Assembly (NCBI GenBank): GCA_014584395.1
Contig: JACTMY010000011.1
Span: 1-64,000, forward strand
Reading direction: 5' to 3'
Length of the DNA: 64,000 nt
From: Planctomycetota bacterium
GTDB lineage: Bacteria > Planctomycetota > Planctomycetia > Gemmatales > HRBIN36
Shown here: positions 56,085 through 64,000 of the stretch, in pieces
Layout: each line of letters opens with the position of its first letter
How positions within the stretch are numbered: position 1 is the first letter of the stretch
Translations under genes and position numbers: made by a program
The notes under the pieces: generated by a model
Databases searched by the model: none
What the model was told of the DNA's origin: nothing
Seen by the model: the letters and a program-made list of their open reading frames with translations, nothing else

Positions 56085-57239
56085 ATGTCTACCGTGCGAC
56101 GCATTCCAGTCGCTGGCCCTTGGATCACGGAAAAGGAAGTGGCCTACGTAGCCGAGGCCGCGCGAACCGCTTGGTATGAGCATGCCAACGATTTTCATGC
56201 ACGCTTCGAAAAAGCCTTCGCGGCTCACCTGGGCATGAAACACGCCATTGCTTTGCCAAGCTGCACCTCGGCCATCCACCTGGCCCTGGTCGCCTTGGGG
56301 ATCGGCCCCGGGGATGAGGTGATCGTGCCGGAATCCACTTGGATCGCCTCAGCCGCTCCCATCCATTACGTCGGCGCTCGGCCCCTTTTTGCCGACGTTG
56401 ACCCGGTGACCTGGTGCATCGACGCGGCCAGTTGCGCCAAGTTGATCACGCCTCGCACCAAGGCCATTATTCCCGTGGACCTCTACGGCGGCATGCCCGA
56501 TTGGGATGCCCTCACCGCTCTGGCCAAGCAACATCAACTTGCCATCATCGAGGATGCCGCCGAGGCCATCGGCGCCGCTTATCACGACCGCCCCGCGGGA
56601 AGTTTCGGCGACGTCGGCGTGTTCAGTTTTCACGGTTCGAAAACCCTCACCACGGGCGAGGGCGGCATGCTCGTGACCAACGACGACTATATCCGCGATT
56701 GCGTGCTCAAGCTCCGCGATCACGGCCGCATCTCGGGGCCAAAGCAATTCTGGAACGGGGAAATCGCCTTCAAATACAAAATGAGCGCCATGCAGGCCGC
56801 GCTGGGATTGGCCCAATTGGAACGAATCGATGAACTGATGCACCGCAAGCGGCAAATTTTTACTTGCTATCGCGAGCAACTTCTGCGTCATCCAGGCATT
56901 CAACTGAATGCGAAACCGGAGGGCACCACTCATGGCTATTGGATGGTGACCGCCATCTTCGATCCACAATACGGTCGAACCAAGGAAGAATGGATGCAAG
57001 AGCTGCACGTTCAGGGCATCGACAGCCGTCCCTTTTTCTATCCCCTCAGCTCGTTGCCTGCCTATCAGAAGGAGCCAAGTGCTCAAGGCGCACAGCAGCG
57101 GAATCCCGTGAGTTATTATCTAGGCACGTATGGCCTGAATCTGCCATCGGCCATGAATTTGACGCCAACCCAGATTCAATTGGTCTGCTCCGCGATCGAC
57201 AAACTCATCGAAGCGAAGCCGCAAAAACGTGCCGCATAA
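56085..57239 (+). CDS. DegT/DnrJ/EryC1/StrS aminotransferase
   Basis: PLP-dependent sugar aminotransferase, 384 residues. The PLP lysine is K186 in FHGSKTLTTGEGG, so it is a true transaminase and not an E1-type 3-dehydrase of the RfbH kind, which has His there. Other marks are ALPSCTSAIHLALVALGI near residue 63 and IEDAAEAIGA near 160. It would aminate a keto-sugar, giving an amino deoxysugar. It is the last gene of the polysaccharide cluster in this window; 182 bases separate it from the next gene. Confidence 0.94.
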   Translation: MSTVRRIPVAGPWITEKEVAYVAEAARTAWYEHANDFHARFEKAFAAHLGMKHAIALPSCTSAIHLALVALGIGPGDEVIVPESTWIASAAPIHYVGARPLFADVDPVTWCIDAASCAKLITPRTKAIIPVDLYGGMPDWDALTALAKQHQLAIIEDAAEAIGAAYHDRPAGSFGDVGVFSFHGSKTLTTGEGGMLVTNDDYIRDCVLKLRDHGRISGPKQFWNGEIAFKYKMSAMQAALGLAQLERIDELMHRKRQIFTCYREQLLRHPGIQLNAKPEGTTHGYWMVTAIFDPQYGRTKEEWMQELHVQGIDSRPFFYPLSSLPAYQKEPSAQGAQQRNPVSYYLGTYGLNLPSAMNLTPTQIQLVCSAIDKLIEAKPQKRAA

Positions 57240-57421
57240 CAACCGGCGGCCTGTCTGAATTCTTCCATCCTGGAGACTCCGGGACCGCACATCCTCTTAG
57301 TATTTCCTAAATTGCGCCGCTTACGTTGATTTGGTCTTCATGGTCAAGTTGCGCGACTTGTCCGCCGATAACGAGATTAAGGGTTGCATCGTCCATGAGG
57401 CCAACCGACAAGGGGAGCGGC

Positions 57422-58951
57422 ATGTCCTTTTGCCCGATGATAGGTCAGATCCTCAGGCTTGGTCTGGTGGGGCTCCTGCTCACGACGGGTTCCTTGCAGC
57501 TCCGCGCGGGGCAGCCGCCCTGTGAGTTCTGGCTGCAATTGCTGAACAGCGACGCGGCCAGTGTTCGGCTGGCTGGGGTCGTGCAGATCTCGCAATGGGC
57601 GGGCCTCGAGCTGCCTCCCGACGAACGGTTGCAAGGGACCTTGCTGATTCCGAAGCTGACCGCGCTCATGGAGGATGACCACCGCGAGGTGCGTTTGGCC
57701 AGCGTCCGGGCATTGGGACGGCTTGGCATCGAAGCTGCCGCTCTTTTTCCCTCTTTTCAAAAAGCCCTTGAGTGTTCCGACCGAGAACTCCGCCAAATCA
57801 CTCTCGAAGCGGTGATTCGCTACCTCATGGACAACGCTCGCTCCGTACAACTCTCCACCGGCGCCTCTCGGCCGCGGATTGTCAGTCAATTCATGCAAGA
57901 TGCAGCCGACTTGGCTCCGCTGCTGGCTAGTAGTTTGCATGACGCCGATCCCGCGGTCCGTTGGACGGCGCTATCGGGTTTGGAAAATTTGCTCCTGCGC
58001 ACACAAACCCTGTTCCCGGGCCACACTCGCCATCCAACGCCAGGACTGGCCAATGCGGACACGAGGCGGAAGTTGATTCAATGGGTGGGGGAATGGACGA
58101 CCTTGGCGACCGCGCTTGTCCCGAGGGTCAAAGCGGGTTCCCTGTCAGAGCGGCTCCTCGCCGTTCGCGTTCTGGAAGTGCTGGCGGATTGGGCGATGGA
58201 CTTCGACCGCGAAAGCCAAGCGCTGGGGCTTGTGGGGGAAGAAAAACAGGCATGGCAAGCACGCCTTCGCGAAGTCTATCAATCGCTGCCAGACCTGTTT
58301 GAGGACTTGGAAACGTCTCCCGTGCGCTTGCAATTGGGCGTCTTGGCCGTGTTGGAAGCGATGGATCATCATTCCGCTCACGTTCGCGAACAGGTACAGC
58401 CTTTCCTCAGGCATCCGCAGCGGTTCGTTCGCTGGGCGGCCCTGCGAACACTGGCCAAATGGGGCGCCCCTCGGCAAAGTGAAGAATGGCAGCGCGTCGT
58501 GATCTTGCTTGAGGATGCGGACGTGGACGTTCGCCAGGCGGCCTCGCGGACGCTGCTCTTCTGGGTGGCCGATCAGGAATCCTCGACCGTCGGTCCAGCA
58601 TTCGTTATGAAGGGTGAAGCCATGCATGGCAACATGGAAGCCTCGATGCTCATGCTCATGCATCCCCTGATGCGCATCGTCAGCCAAGGCGAGCCTGAAC
58701 AGCAAGAAGCCGCCCTGGCCACGCTCGGCTGGTTGGGTCGAGATGCCTACCCCGCGCACAGCGTTTGCCTGCGGGCCTTGCAATCGGCGGAGCCGCGCAT
58801 CCGCAAACTGATCCCCGACGTGCTGGTGAAGATTGCGCCGCTGGATCCAGAAACGGGACGAGCCCTCGAAGCCGCGTTAACTGATGCTGACGACGAAGTG
58901 AAAACGGCGGCCGCTCATGCCCTGCTCCGCTGGCGCGAACGGCAAAAATAA
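57422..58951 (+). CDS. Secreted HEAT-repeat protein
   Basis: A 509-residue protein with a signal peptide (LRLGLVGLLLTTGSLQLRA before GQPPC) and a chain of HEAT/PBS-type helical repeats. Typical units are DDHREVRLASVRALGRLG near residue 85, DADPAVRWTALSGLENL near 175, and DADDEVKTAAAHALLRW at the C-terminus. Such proteins form a solenoid for protein binding; the partner is unknown. GGGGAG lies 6 bases before the ATG at 57422; the frame runs to 57326 without support. It is followed by convergent intergenic DNA. Confidence 0.85.
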   Translation: MSFCPMIGQILRLGLVGLLLTTGSLQLRAGQPPCEFWLQLLNSDAASVRLAGVVQISQWAGLELPPDERLQGTLLIPKLTALMEDDHREVRLASVRALGRLGIEAAALFPSFQKALECSDRELRQITLEAVIRYLMDNARSVQLSTGASRPRIVSQFMQDAADLAPLLASSLHDADPAVRWTALSGLENLLLRTQTLFPGHTRHPTPGLANADTRRKLIQWVGEWTTLATALVPRVKAGSLSERLLAVRVLEVLADWAMDFDRESQALGLVGEEKQAWQARLREVYQSLPDLFEDLETSPVRLQLGVLAVLEAMDHHSAHVREQVQPFLRHPQRFVRWAALRTLAKWGAPRQSEEWQRVVILLEDADVDVRQAASRTLLFWVADQESSTVGPAFVMKGEAMHGNMEASMLMLMHPLMRIVSQGEPEQQEAALATLGWLGRDAYPAHSVCLRALQSAEPRIRKLIPDVLVKIAPLDPETGRALEAALTDADDEVKTAAAHALLRWRERQK

Positions 58952-59221
58952 TGGTCTGTTTACAGGCTTGAGCCATGGGCGCCGGTTCAGAGGCCAGTGT
59001 TGGGGACGGTTGAACCTTAAATGCTGCCAACCGAGCGGCCCGCCATCGCCTTCTCATCCAATACAAGCCGAGCCCACGCGACGACCCCGCCCGTTATGGC
59101 ATCAGCCCCATGCCGCAACCAAGGACGCTGCAGATTGGCGCGCTGCGATCAAGCCCTTTTTTTAGGCCAGAAGCGACTGCAGGGTCGTTGATGGAAAGTG
59201 GCGTTTAACCGGGTTCCCCCA
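58952..59221. other. Convergent intergenic region
   Basis: I see no gene or clear terminator in the 270 bases between the HEAT-protein stop and the stop of the opposing gene. Confidence 0.5.
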
Positions 59222-59854
59222 TTAGAGCCATTGGTCGGCCAGTTCAGCCACGCCTAAGCGGTAACCGAATTGACGATGCTCTTCTTCAAAATGGGGATGA
59301 GTGCAGTGGATGTGCTCGGCTTCGGTCAAGATGCGCATCTCATCATCGCGAGGAATGCGATGTTCTCGCAAGATGGCTTCGAAGGGCCGCAACTGCGGCG
59401 CGTAAACATAGAGCAATTTGTGCTCATCGAAATGGACTTCGATTTTGCGTTCTTCATTCAGGACGGCCAGGCCCGTGCAGCCATCGTTGAGCAAAATGTC
59501 CTCGAACTCCAAGCAATGGCTGATCAGGATGGGCAGATCAATCCCCTCGCGCTCGGATTCAATGAGACCGTCCACGATTTCCTGGTCGTGGCTGGATTCG
59601 AGAATGATATCGACCATCGGCCCCAACGGTTCGAGCAAAGCCAGGAAGACGTCCAGCAGATGCTCACGACTGATCGAGGCAGTCAGCACGGGGAGGCGAT
59701 GGCCTCTGGAGCCATCCCGATGGGTTTGAATGCGATAGGCCTGGCGAGGATGAACGCCGTGAGTTAACCCCGGCCGAATGGCCGCGGTTAAGCGGAATGA
59801 GCCAAATCGATCTCGGGCAAGGTGGCGTGACATCTGGTTGGCATCCATGACCAC
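59222..59854 (-). CDS. Hypothetical protein
   Basis: A 210-residue, soluble, acidic protein I do not recognise. It is rich in Glu, Asp and His, with HCTHPHFEEEHRQFGYRLG near the end and a middle segment, LPILISHCLEFEDILLNDGCTGLAVLNEE, of alternating strand and helix. The His/Glu-rich C-terminus could bind metal, but no family motif confirms it. AAGGAG lies 6 bases before a GTG at 59854; an ATG is 6 bases on. The strong ribosome binding site supports a real gene. Confidence 0.72.
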   Translation of the reverse strand: MVMDANQMSRHLARDRFGSFRLTAAIRPGLTHGVHPRQAYRIQTHRDGSRGHRLPVLTASISREHLLDVFLALLEPLGPMVDIILESSHDQEIVDGLIESEREGIDLPILISHCLEFEDILLNDGCTGLAVLNEERKIEVHFDEHKLLYVYAPQLRPFEAILREHRIPRDDEMRILTEAEHIHCTHPHFEEEHRQFGYRLGVAELADQWL

Positions 59855-60205
59855 GATGTACTCCTTCAGTGTAAACGTCGCTTGGACGTACCTTGAATAG
59901 TATAGCCCTGCCGTTGCTGCTCTTGTAGCTGTACAGAGCTATTTCGCCTGAAACCGGGGCGGTAAGATAGGGAATTTTGTGGTCCTAAATGGGTTATTTC
60001 CCAAGGAGATACCACGAGTGACTATCGAGAGGAATATGTCCAAGATTCCGATAGCACCTTGGGGCGATCCATTCGGCACATTCCGAAACTTCGCTAACTT
60101 GGTATCGAAATTCGCCTCTTTTTTGCTTGCTTTCACCACGAACGGATGTTCGAGCGGTTATCCTGGAGCATGGATGTTGTCTGGCGGTCAGCATGGAGGG
60201 CGAAC
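59855..60205. other. Divergent intergenic region
   Basis: A region of 351 bases between a hypothetical gene and the transglutaminase-like gene. AAGGAG at 60002-60007 precedes a GTG in a 65-codon frame with no recognisable product; I do not call it a gene. No clear promoter pair is visible. Confidence 0.4.
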
Positions 60206-61798
60206 ATGAAGACAGACCATCAAACCACCCTGGCTTGGAGCCGAGGCGCTTGGACGATTTTGCTCTTGCTCAGTCTGTGCCTCGCGGTCCAATCCGCTTC
60301 GCCTGCTGACCCCCCTGTCGCTCATCCAGCCTTATCCAAAAAGGACACTCCGCCTCTTAAGGACACTTGGGAAGCCGCTTTTCTGGACGGCGTCCACGTC
60401 GGCCACGTTCATCGGCTGTTCCGCGAGATTCACGTCAACTCGAATCTGCTTGTGGAGAGCAGCGTGGAGATGGACCTTGCTTTTCGACGCCATCGCCAGC
60501 CCGTTCGCTGGCACTCGATCCATGCCACCCACGAAACCCCAAGCGGTCGTTTGTTGACGTTTATTTTGCAAGAAGGCGTGGGGACCCAGCAACGACTCTA
60601 TCGCAAAGGTCGCGTGGAGGATCAGAAGCTGATTTGGACCACGCAAATGGGCCAGCGGCCAACCACGGAAAAGCAGTTGGCGTTGAAGGAAAGCGTTCTC
60701 GGATTGTATGCACAAGAAGTGCTGCTCGCTCATCGCGCCCGATCCCTCAAACAAGTGCAAATTCATCGGTTCGAACCGGTCTTCGATTCCGTCCTGCCTG
60801 TCCAAATCAAAATTCTGGAATCGGAAACCACAATGCTCCTCGATGGCCAAAAGCCATCGTTGCTCAAAACCGAATGGCGAACCCTTGGCGTCGCGGAGCA
60901 AGATGCCCCGCCAGAACGGATTTGGGTGAACGAAGAAGGCGAATGCGTGAAGCGGCAAACCCGCCTTCCCCTGCTCGGCGAGTTAACCTGCTACCGCACC
61001 ACCGAACAGCGTGCCAAAAGCGGACTGGCCTCGGCGAAATTGGACATCGGACAGAGCAGTCTCTTTCCATTAGACCGTCCATTGCCAACGGCACGACAAC
61101 TCAAGTCGGCCACCTATCGCGCCACGCTCATCGGCTTCGAGGACGTTGTCAAGGCGTTCCCAAGCGATGGTTTTCAAGAGGTGCGGAAAGTGGGAGAGCA
61201 ACAGGTGGAGATCCGCGTTCAAGGGTGGCGCAAGCCGGAAGCGGCCCCCGTCTTTGGCCGGAAGGATTCCTCCCAGCCCCCGCTTGAGTATCTAAAAAGC
61301 AATGAATGGATCACGTCTCAAGACGCTCGCGTTCAGCAGCTCGCAAGGCTGGCCAGCGGCACGGAGATCGACCTCTGGCAGAAGGCCGTGCGCATCGAAC
61401 GCTGGGTGCATCAAAACATGAAGAGTTTTCAAACCACCGAAGGATTCGCCACAGCGTCCGAAGCCGCTCAAACCCTTGCTGGGGACTGCAAGGGCCACGC
61501 AGTCCTGGCCGCGGCGATGTGCCGCGCCTCCGGTGTGCCCAGCCGCATCGTGATTGGGCTTGTGTATGTGCCCCGAGAAAAGGCCATGGGGTTTCATATG
61601 TGGTTGGAGGTCTGGATCGATGGCCATTGGTTTGCCTTGGATCCCACCCAAGGGCTGGGCGGCGTGGGCGCGGATCATATCAAGGTGATCGATCACCATT
61701 TGAACGATCAAGGTTCCTTCACGCCGATGCTGCACGTGGCCCGGTTGGCCGGTAAAATGCAATTGGAAGTGCTTTCCAGCGGCCTGGAGGGACGATAA
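60206..61798 (+). CDS. Secreted transglutaminase-like protein
   Basis: A 530-residue protein with a signal peptide (WTILLLLSLCLAVQSASPA). The C-terminal part (about 405-500) is a transglutaminase-like domain with the cysteine-protease-type triad C428 (GDCKGHA), H464 (FHMWLEV) and D479 (ALDPTQ). The large N-terminal region is probably beta-rich, without a known family. Such bacterial proteins are proposed to act as proteases or crosslinkers in the cell envelope. GGAGGG lies 5 bases before the ATG at 60206. The ABC exporter gene follows. Confidence 0.87.
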   Translation: MKTDHQTTLAWSRGAWTILLLLSLCLAVQSASPADPPVAHPALSKKDTPPLKDTWEAAFLDGVHVGHVHRLFREIHVNSNLLVESSVEMDLAFRRHRQPVRWHSIHATHETPSGRLLTFILQEGVGTQQRLYRKGRVEDQKLIWTTQMGQRPTTEKQLALKESVLGLYAQEVLLAHRARSLKQVQIHRFEPVFDSVLPVQIKILESETTMLLDGQKPSLLKTEWRTLGVAEQDAPPERIWVNEEGECVKRQTRLPLLGELTCYRTTEQRAKSGLASAKLDIGQSSLFPLDRPLPTARQLKSATYRATLIGFEDVVKAFPSDGFQEVRKVGEQQVEIRVQGWRKPEAAPVFGRKDSSQPPLEYLKSNEWITSQDARVQQLARLASGTEIDLWQKAVRIERWVHQNMKSFQTTEGFATASEAAQTLAGDCKGHAVLAAAMCRASGVPSRIVIGLVYVPREKAMGFHMWLEVWIDGHWFALDPTQGLGGVGADHIKVIDHHLNDQGSFTPMLHVARLAGKMQLEVLSSGLEGR

Positions 61799-61945
61799 CG
61801 GCACGCTTCGCGGGCCGACCGATGGAAATCCTTGCTCGATTGACGTAGGATGGTCATTATTAATGCCTGGCCGGCTTCTCCAGGGGGGAAATGGAGACAG
61901 CCGCGGCCGGGCCCCTTTCGAAACGCCCAACGCTCAGGGGGTTCC

Positions 61946-63910
61946 GTGTTTCGAGCCGCCTTCACTCGTGCCCGACAATACCTGTATTACGATGCCCCGG
62001 CTGTGTGGAACACGCGGATCACGTCCTTCCTTTTGGCCTTGCTCACGGTCGTCGGCCTGTGTTTGATCGGGCTAATGCTGGAATTGATGGCTTATCAGGG
62101 CGTTCTACAACCCGGCAAGGAAGAGGCGGTCAAGGCGTGGGCCAACCAATGGCTTGCCCCTGAAAGCCGTCAGGAATTCCTGCAGCAAGCCGATCAGGGA
62201 TACGGCTTGGTCGCCTTAGCCATTCGCCGGTCCGACGCCTGGTACGCCGATGTGTTTTCCTCCATCGCAGCCCATATGAGCTGGACGCGCAACAACGCTT
62301 CCTATCTCAACGGCTTGACGATCCTGCTACTCTTATGCGCCTGCCTATATGCCGCATTGCGGTTCAATCTGGTCCACGCCGCGGCCCGAGCTTCTCTCAG
62401 CGCGTCGCAGCGGCTTCGGCGGGCCATTTATCAGCACAATCTCCGCGTGGGACGAATGGCGTTGCCCGGTTTCCACCGCGGCGATGCCTTGAGTTCGTTC
62501 ACCCGGGACCTTGAAGCGGTTCAAGAGGCCTTCTATCGCTGGCTGACAGTGACCTACGTTGAGCCTTTGCGTTTTCTCTTGGCTTTGGGCTTTGCTTTGC
62601 TCTTGGACTGCAGCGATGGCTTTCCTTGGTTAACGATCACGTTCGTCATGCTCGGCCTCTTCTTGTGGCTGATGGGAAGGGAGTTGGGCCACTCCCTGCG
62701 CCGACGCGAACGGCAACGAGCCACTCAGGCTTCGGAAGACATGGCCGCCATGCAGGAAGCGCTGCAAATGGCTCGATTGATCAAGGCCTTTGGCATGGAT
62801 CGATTCCAACAACGGCGCATGGAGCGATTGCTCGAGCAATATAACCAACACATGCGGCAACGCTATCTGTTGAGAGGATGGTATCAGGTGGCGTTGACCC
62901 TGCTCATCACCGCCTCGCTATGCATCCTGGGGTATGCGATTGGGTGGAATTTGCTCAACGACAATCTCTCCTGGCCGCGCACCCTCACGATGATCATCGC
63001 CTTTGTCAGCATGGCGCTTCCCTTCCAACGACTGCTGCACCGGCAGCAAAAAGTCCTGGTCGCGGAACGGGCCGCCACGACCCTTTTCAAATTCCTGGAT
63101 ACGGAGGACGATGTGCGCCAGGTCGTAGGCGCGGAATGCCTGCCCTCGATCGCACAGGCCGTTGAGTTTGACGACGTGAGCTTGACGCTTCCTGGCCACG
63201 CTAAACCCATCCTGAGTCAAATCACGCTGCGCATCCCGGCTGGCGAGCGATGGGCTGTGATCGGACAGGACGAAATCGGCAAACACGCCCTGGCTTACCT
63301 GTTGCCGCGCTTCCTGGACCCCACTTCGGGTGAAATCCGCATCGACGGATTTAAACTCCCGAAGCTCACTTTAGAGAGCATTCGCGCCCAAATCGGCATG
63401 GTGATGCAATCGGATTTGACCTTCAGCGATACCGTCACCGCCAACATCGGTTGCGGGGATCCGAATTATACATTGCCGCAAATCATGGATGCGGCCAAGG
63501 AAGCTCACGCCCATCAGTTCATCAGCTCGCTGCCGCAAGGTTATGACACCATCATTGGCGAATGGGGGCATCCCTTGACCTTGGGCGAACAATATCGCAT
63601 CGCCTTGGCCCGCGTTATTCTCCGCAATCCCAACCTCGTCATCATCGAGGAACCGCCGTCAGGAAGCCTGGACGAAGCCACCAAGTCCTTCCTCGACGAC
63701 ACCATGTCCCGCTTCCTCGAAAAACGCACGGCTCTTTTCCTGGCTCATCGTTTATCCACCATCAAGAACGCTGATCGGCTGGTGCTCATCCATCAAGGTC
63801 AACTGGATGCCATGGGTCATCATGAAGACCTGATTCACATCAGCGAACGCTACCGCCACCTGCTGTATTTGGAATATCATGTCTTTGCAGGCCATGGAGA
63901 CGGAGATTAA
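61946..63910 (+). CDS. ABC exporter with degenerate ATPase domain
   Basis: A fused transporter of about 654 residues: a membrane domain with about six hydrophobic segments (20-400) and an ATPase domain (425-654). Several ATPase motifs depart from consensus: Walker A reads GQDEIGKH (K446, with His447 instead of Ser/Thr), the signature is LTLGEQ instead of LSGGQ, and Walker B ends IIEEPP, with Glu in place of the Mg-binding Asp. The Q-loop (VMQSD) and H-loop (LAHRLST) are kept. It may be slow, or need a partner with a normal site. I prefer the GTG at 61946 (AGGGG upstream); the frame opens at 61850. Confidence 0.85.
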   Translation: MFRAAFTRARQYLYYDAPAVWNTRITSFLLALLTVVGLCLIGLMLELMAYQGVLQPGKEEAVKAWANQWLAPESRQEFLQQADQGYGLVALAIRRSDAWYADVFSSIAAHMSWTRNNASYLNGLTILLLLCACLYAALRFNLVHAAARASLSASQRLRRAIYQHNLRVGRMALPGFHRGDALSSFTRDLEAVQEAFYRWLTVTYVEPLRFLLALGFALLLDCSDGFPWLTITFVMLGLFLWLMGRELGHSLRRRERQRATQASEDMAAMQEALQMARLIKAFGMDRFQQRRMERLLEQYNQHMRQRYLLRGWYQVALTLLITASLCILGYAIGWNLLNDNLSWPRTLTMIIAFVSMALPFQRLLHRQQKVLVAERAATTLFKFLDTEDDVRQVVGAECLPSIAQAVEFDDVSLTLPGHAKPILSQITLRIPAGERWAVIGQDEIGKHALAYLLPRFLDPTSGEIRIDGFKLPKLTLESIRAQIGMVMQSDLTFSDTVTANIGCGDPNYTLPQIMDAAKEAHAHQFISSLPQGYDTIIGEWGHPLTLGEQYRIALARVILRNPNLVIIEEPPSGSLDEATKSFLDDTMSRFLEKRTALFLAHRLSTIKNADRLVLIHQGQLDAMGHHEDLIHISERYRHLLYLEYHVFAGHGDGD

Positions 63911-63960
63911 AATCCCTCATGCCAAGATGACGCCGCGGGCATCTACCTAGAACCAAAGAG

Positions 63961-64000
63961 ATGACTTCAACTACCGCCACCTATCGCGGCCGCCACTTTG
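63961..64000 (+). CDS. Possible start of a gene cut by the window edge
   Basis: ATG at 63961 opens a frame of 13 codons (MTSTTATYRGRHF) to the edge. The purine-rich AAAGAG directly before it is too close to be a good ribosome binding site. No product can be named. Confidence 0.3.
   Translation, partial: MTSTTATYRGRHF

Noticed and set aside
56637-56660. RfbH-type 3-dehydrase identity for the DegT-family protein
   Set aside because: The PLP-binding position is Lys (GSKTLTTGEGG), while RfbH-type enzymes have His there.
60017-60209. Small gene starting at GTG 60017 with AAGGAG upstream
   Set aside because: The peptide has no recognisable family and overlaps the start of the well-supported transglutaminase-like gene. 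It needs conservation to be believed.

Overview
This window is bacterial chromosome, most likely from a member of the Planctomycetota, probably near the Gemmata group. The phylum is an inference. It rests on the density of Hanks-type Ser/Thr kinases (a double kinase of about 1840 residues beside an FHA protein, and a kinase overlapping an ECF sigma factor), a SufS-SufE fusion, HEAT and zinc-ribbon membrane proteins, and many signal-peptide proteins without a known family. Genes are packed, often with 1-16 base overlaps. I see no rRNA, tRNA, CRISPR array, insertion sequence or phage gene.

Layout. 1-8.5 kb: asnS on the minus strand, then an FHA protein and the tandem-kinase/TPR membrane protein. 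8.6-14.6 kb: the alpha ribosomal operon (rpmJ, rpsM, rpsK, rpsD, rpoA, rplQ) with a terminator, a secreted protein, and rplC standing alone between two hairpin terminators. 14.8-20.3 kb: a methyltransferase behind a 16-bp tandem repeat, a cation/proton antiporter, an MGDG-synthase-like glycosyltransferase and a PH-domain membrane protein. 20.4-24.8 kb: a tightly coupled minus-strand operon of inositol-phosphate synthase, DcuC-like carrier, TIM-barrel isomerase and an EboC-like UbiA prenyltransferase. This is the best candidate for an undescribed pathway. 25.1-28.2 kb: a fusion of a degenerate YrdC domain with a low-molecular-weight phosphatase, overlapping rpiB, then a four-S1-domain protein. 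28.2-30.7 kb: the ECF sigma/kinase pair.

30.8-38.3 kb: an iron-sulfur assembly locus (Rrf2 regulator, sufB, an inserted secreted protein, sufC, sufD, sufS-sufE fusion, sufT, DUF309 protein). 38.4-42.7 kb: membrane and hypothetical proteins and an HD-GYP gene cut by an in-frame TGA. 43.0-47.4 kb: infB, ylxP, rbfA and an endonuclease III homologue. 47.5-57.2 kb: a surface-polysaccharide operon behind a near-consensus promoter, with a NusG paralogue, an ABC exporter and enzymes for a CDP-linked branched or amino deoxysugar, but no glycosyltransferase. 57.4-64 kb: a HEAT-repeat protein, a hypothetical, a transglutaminase-like protein and an ABC exporter with a degenerate ATPase domain.

Starts were moved from the longest open frame when a Shine-Dalgarno sequence or family N-terminus supported it, and each case is noted. 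All family calls come from reading motifs by eye; no database search was possible.
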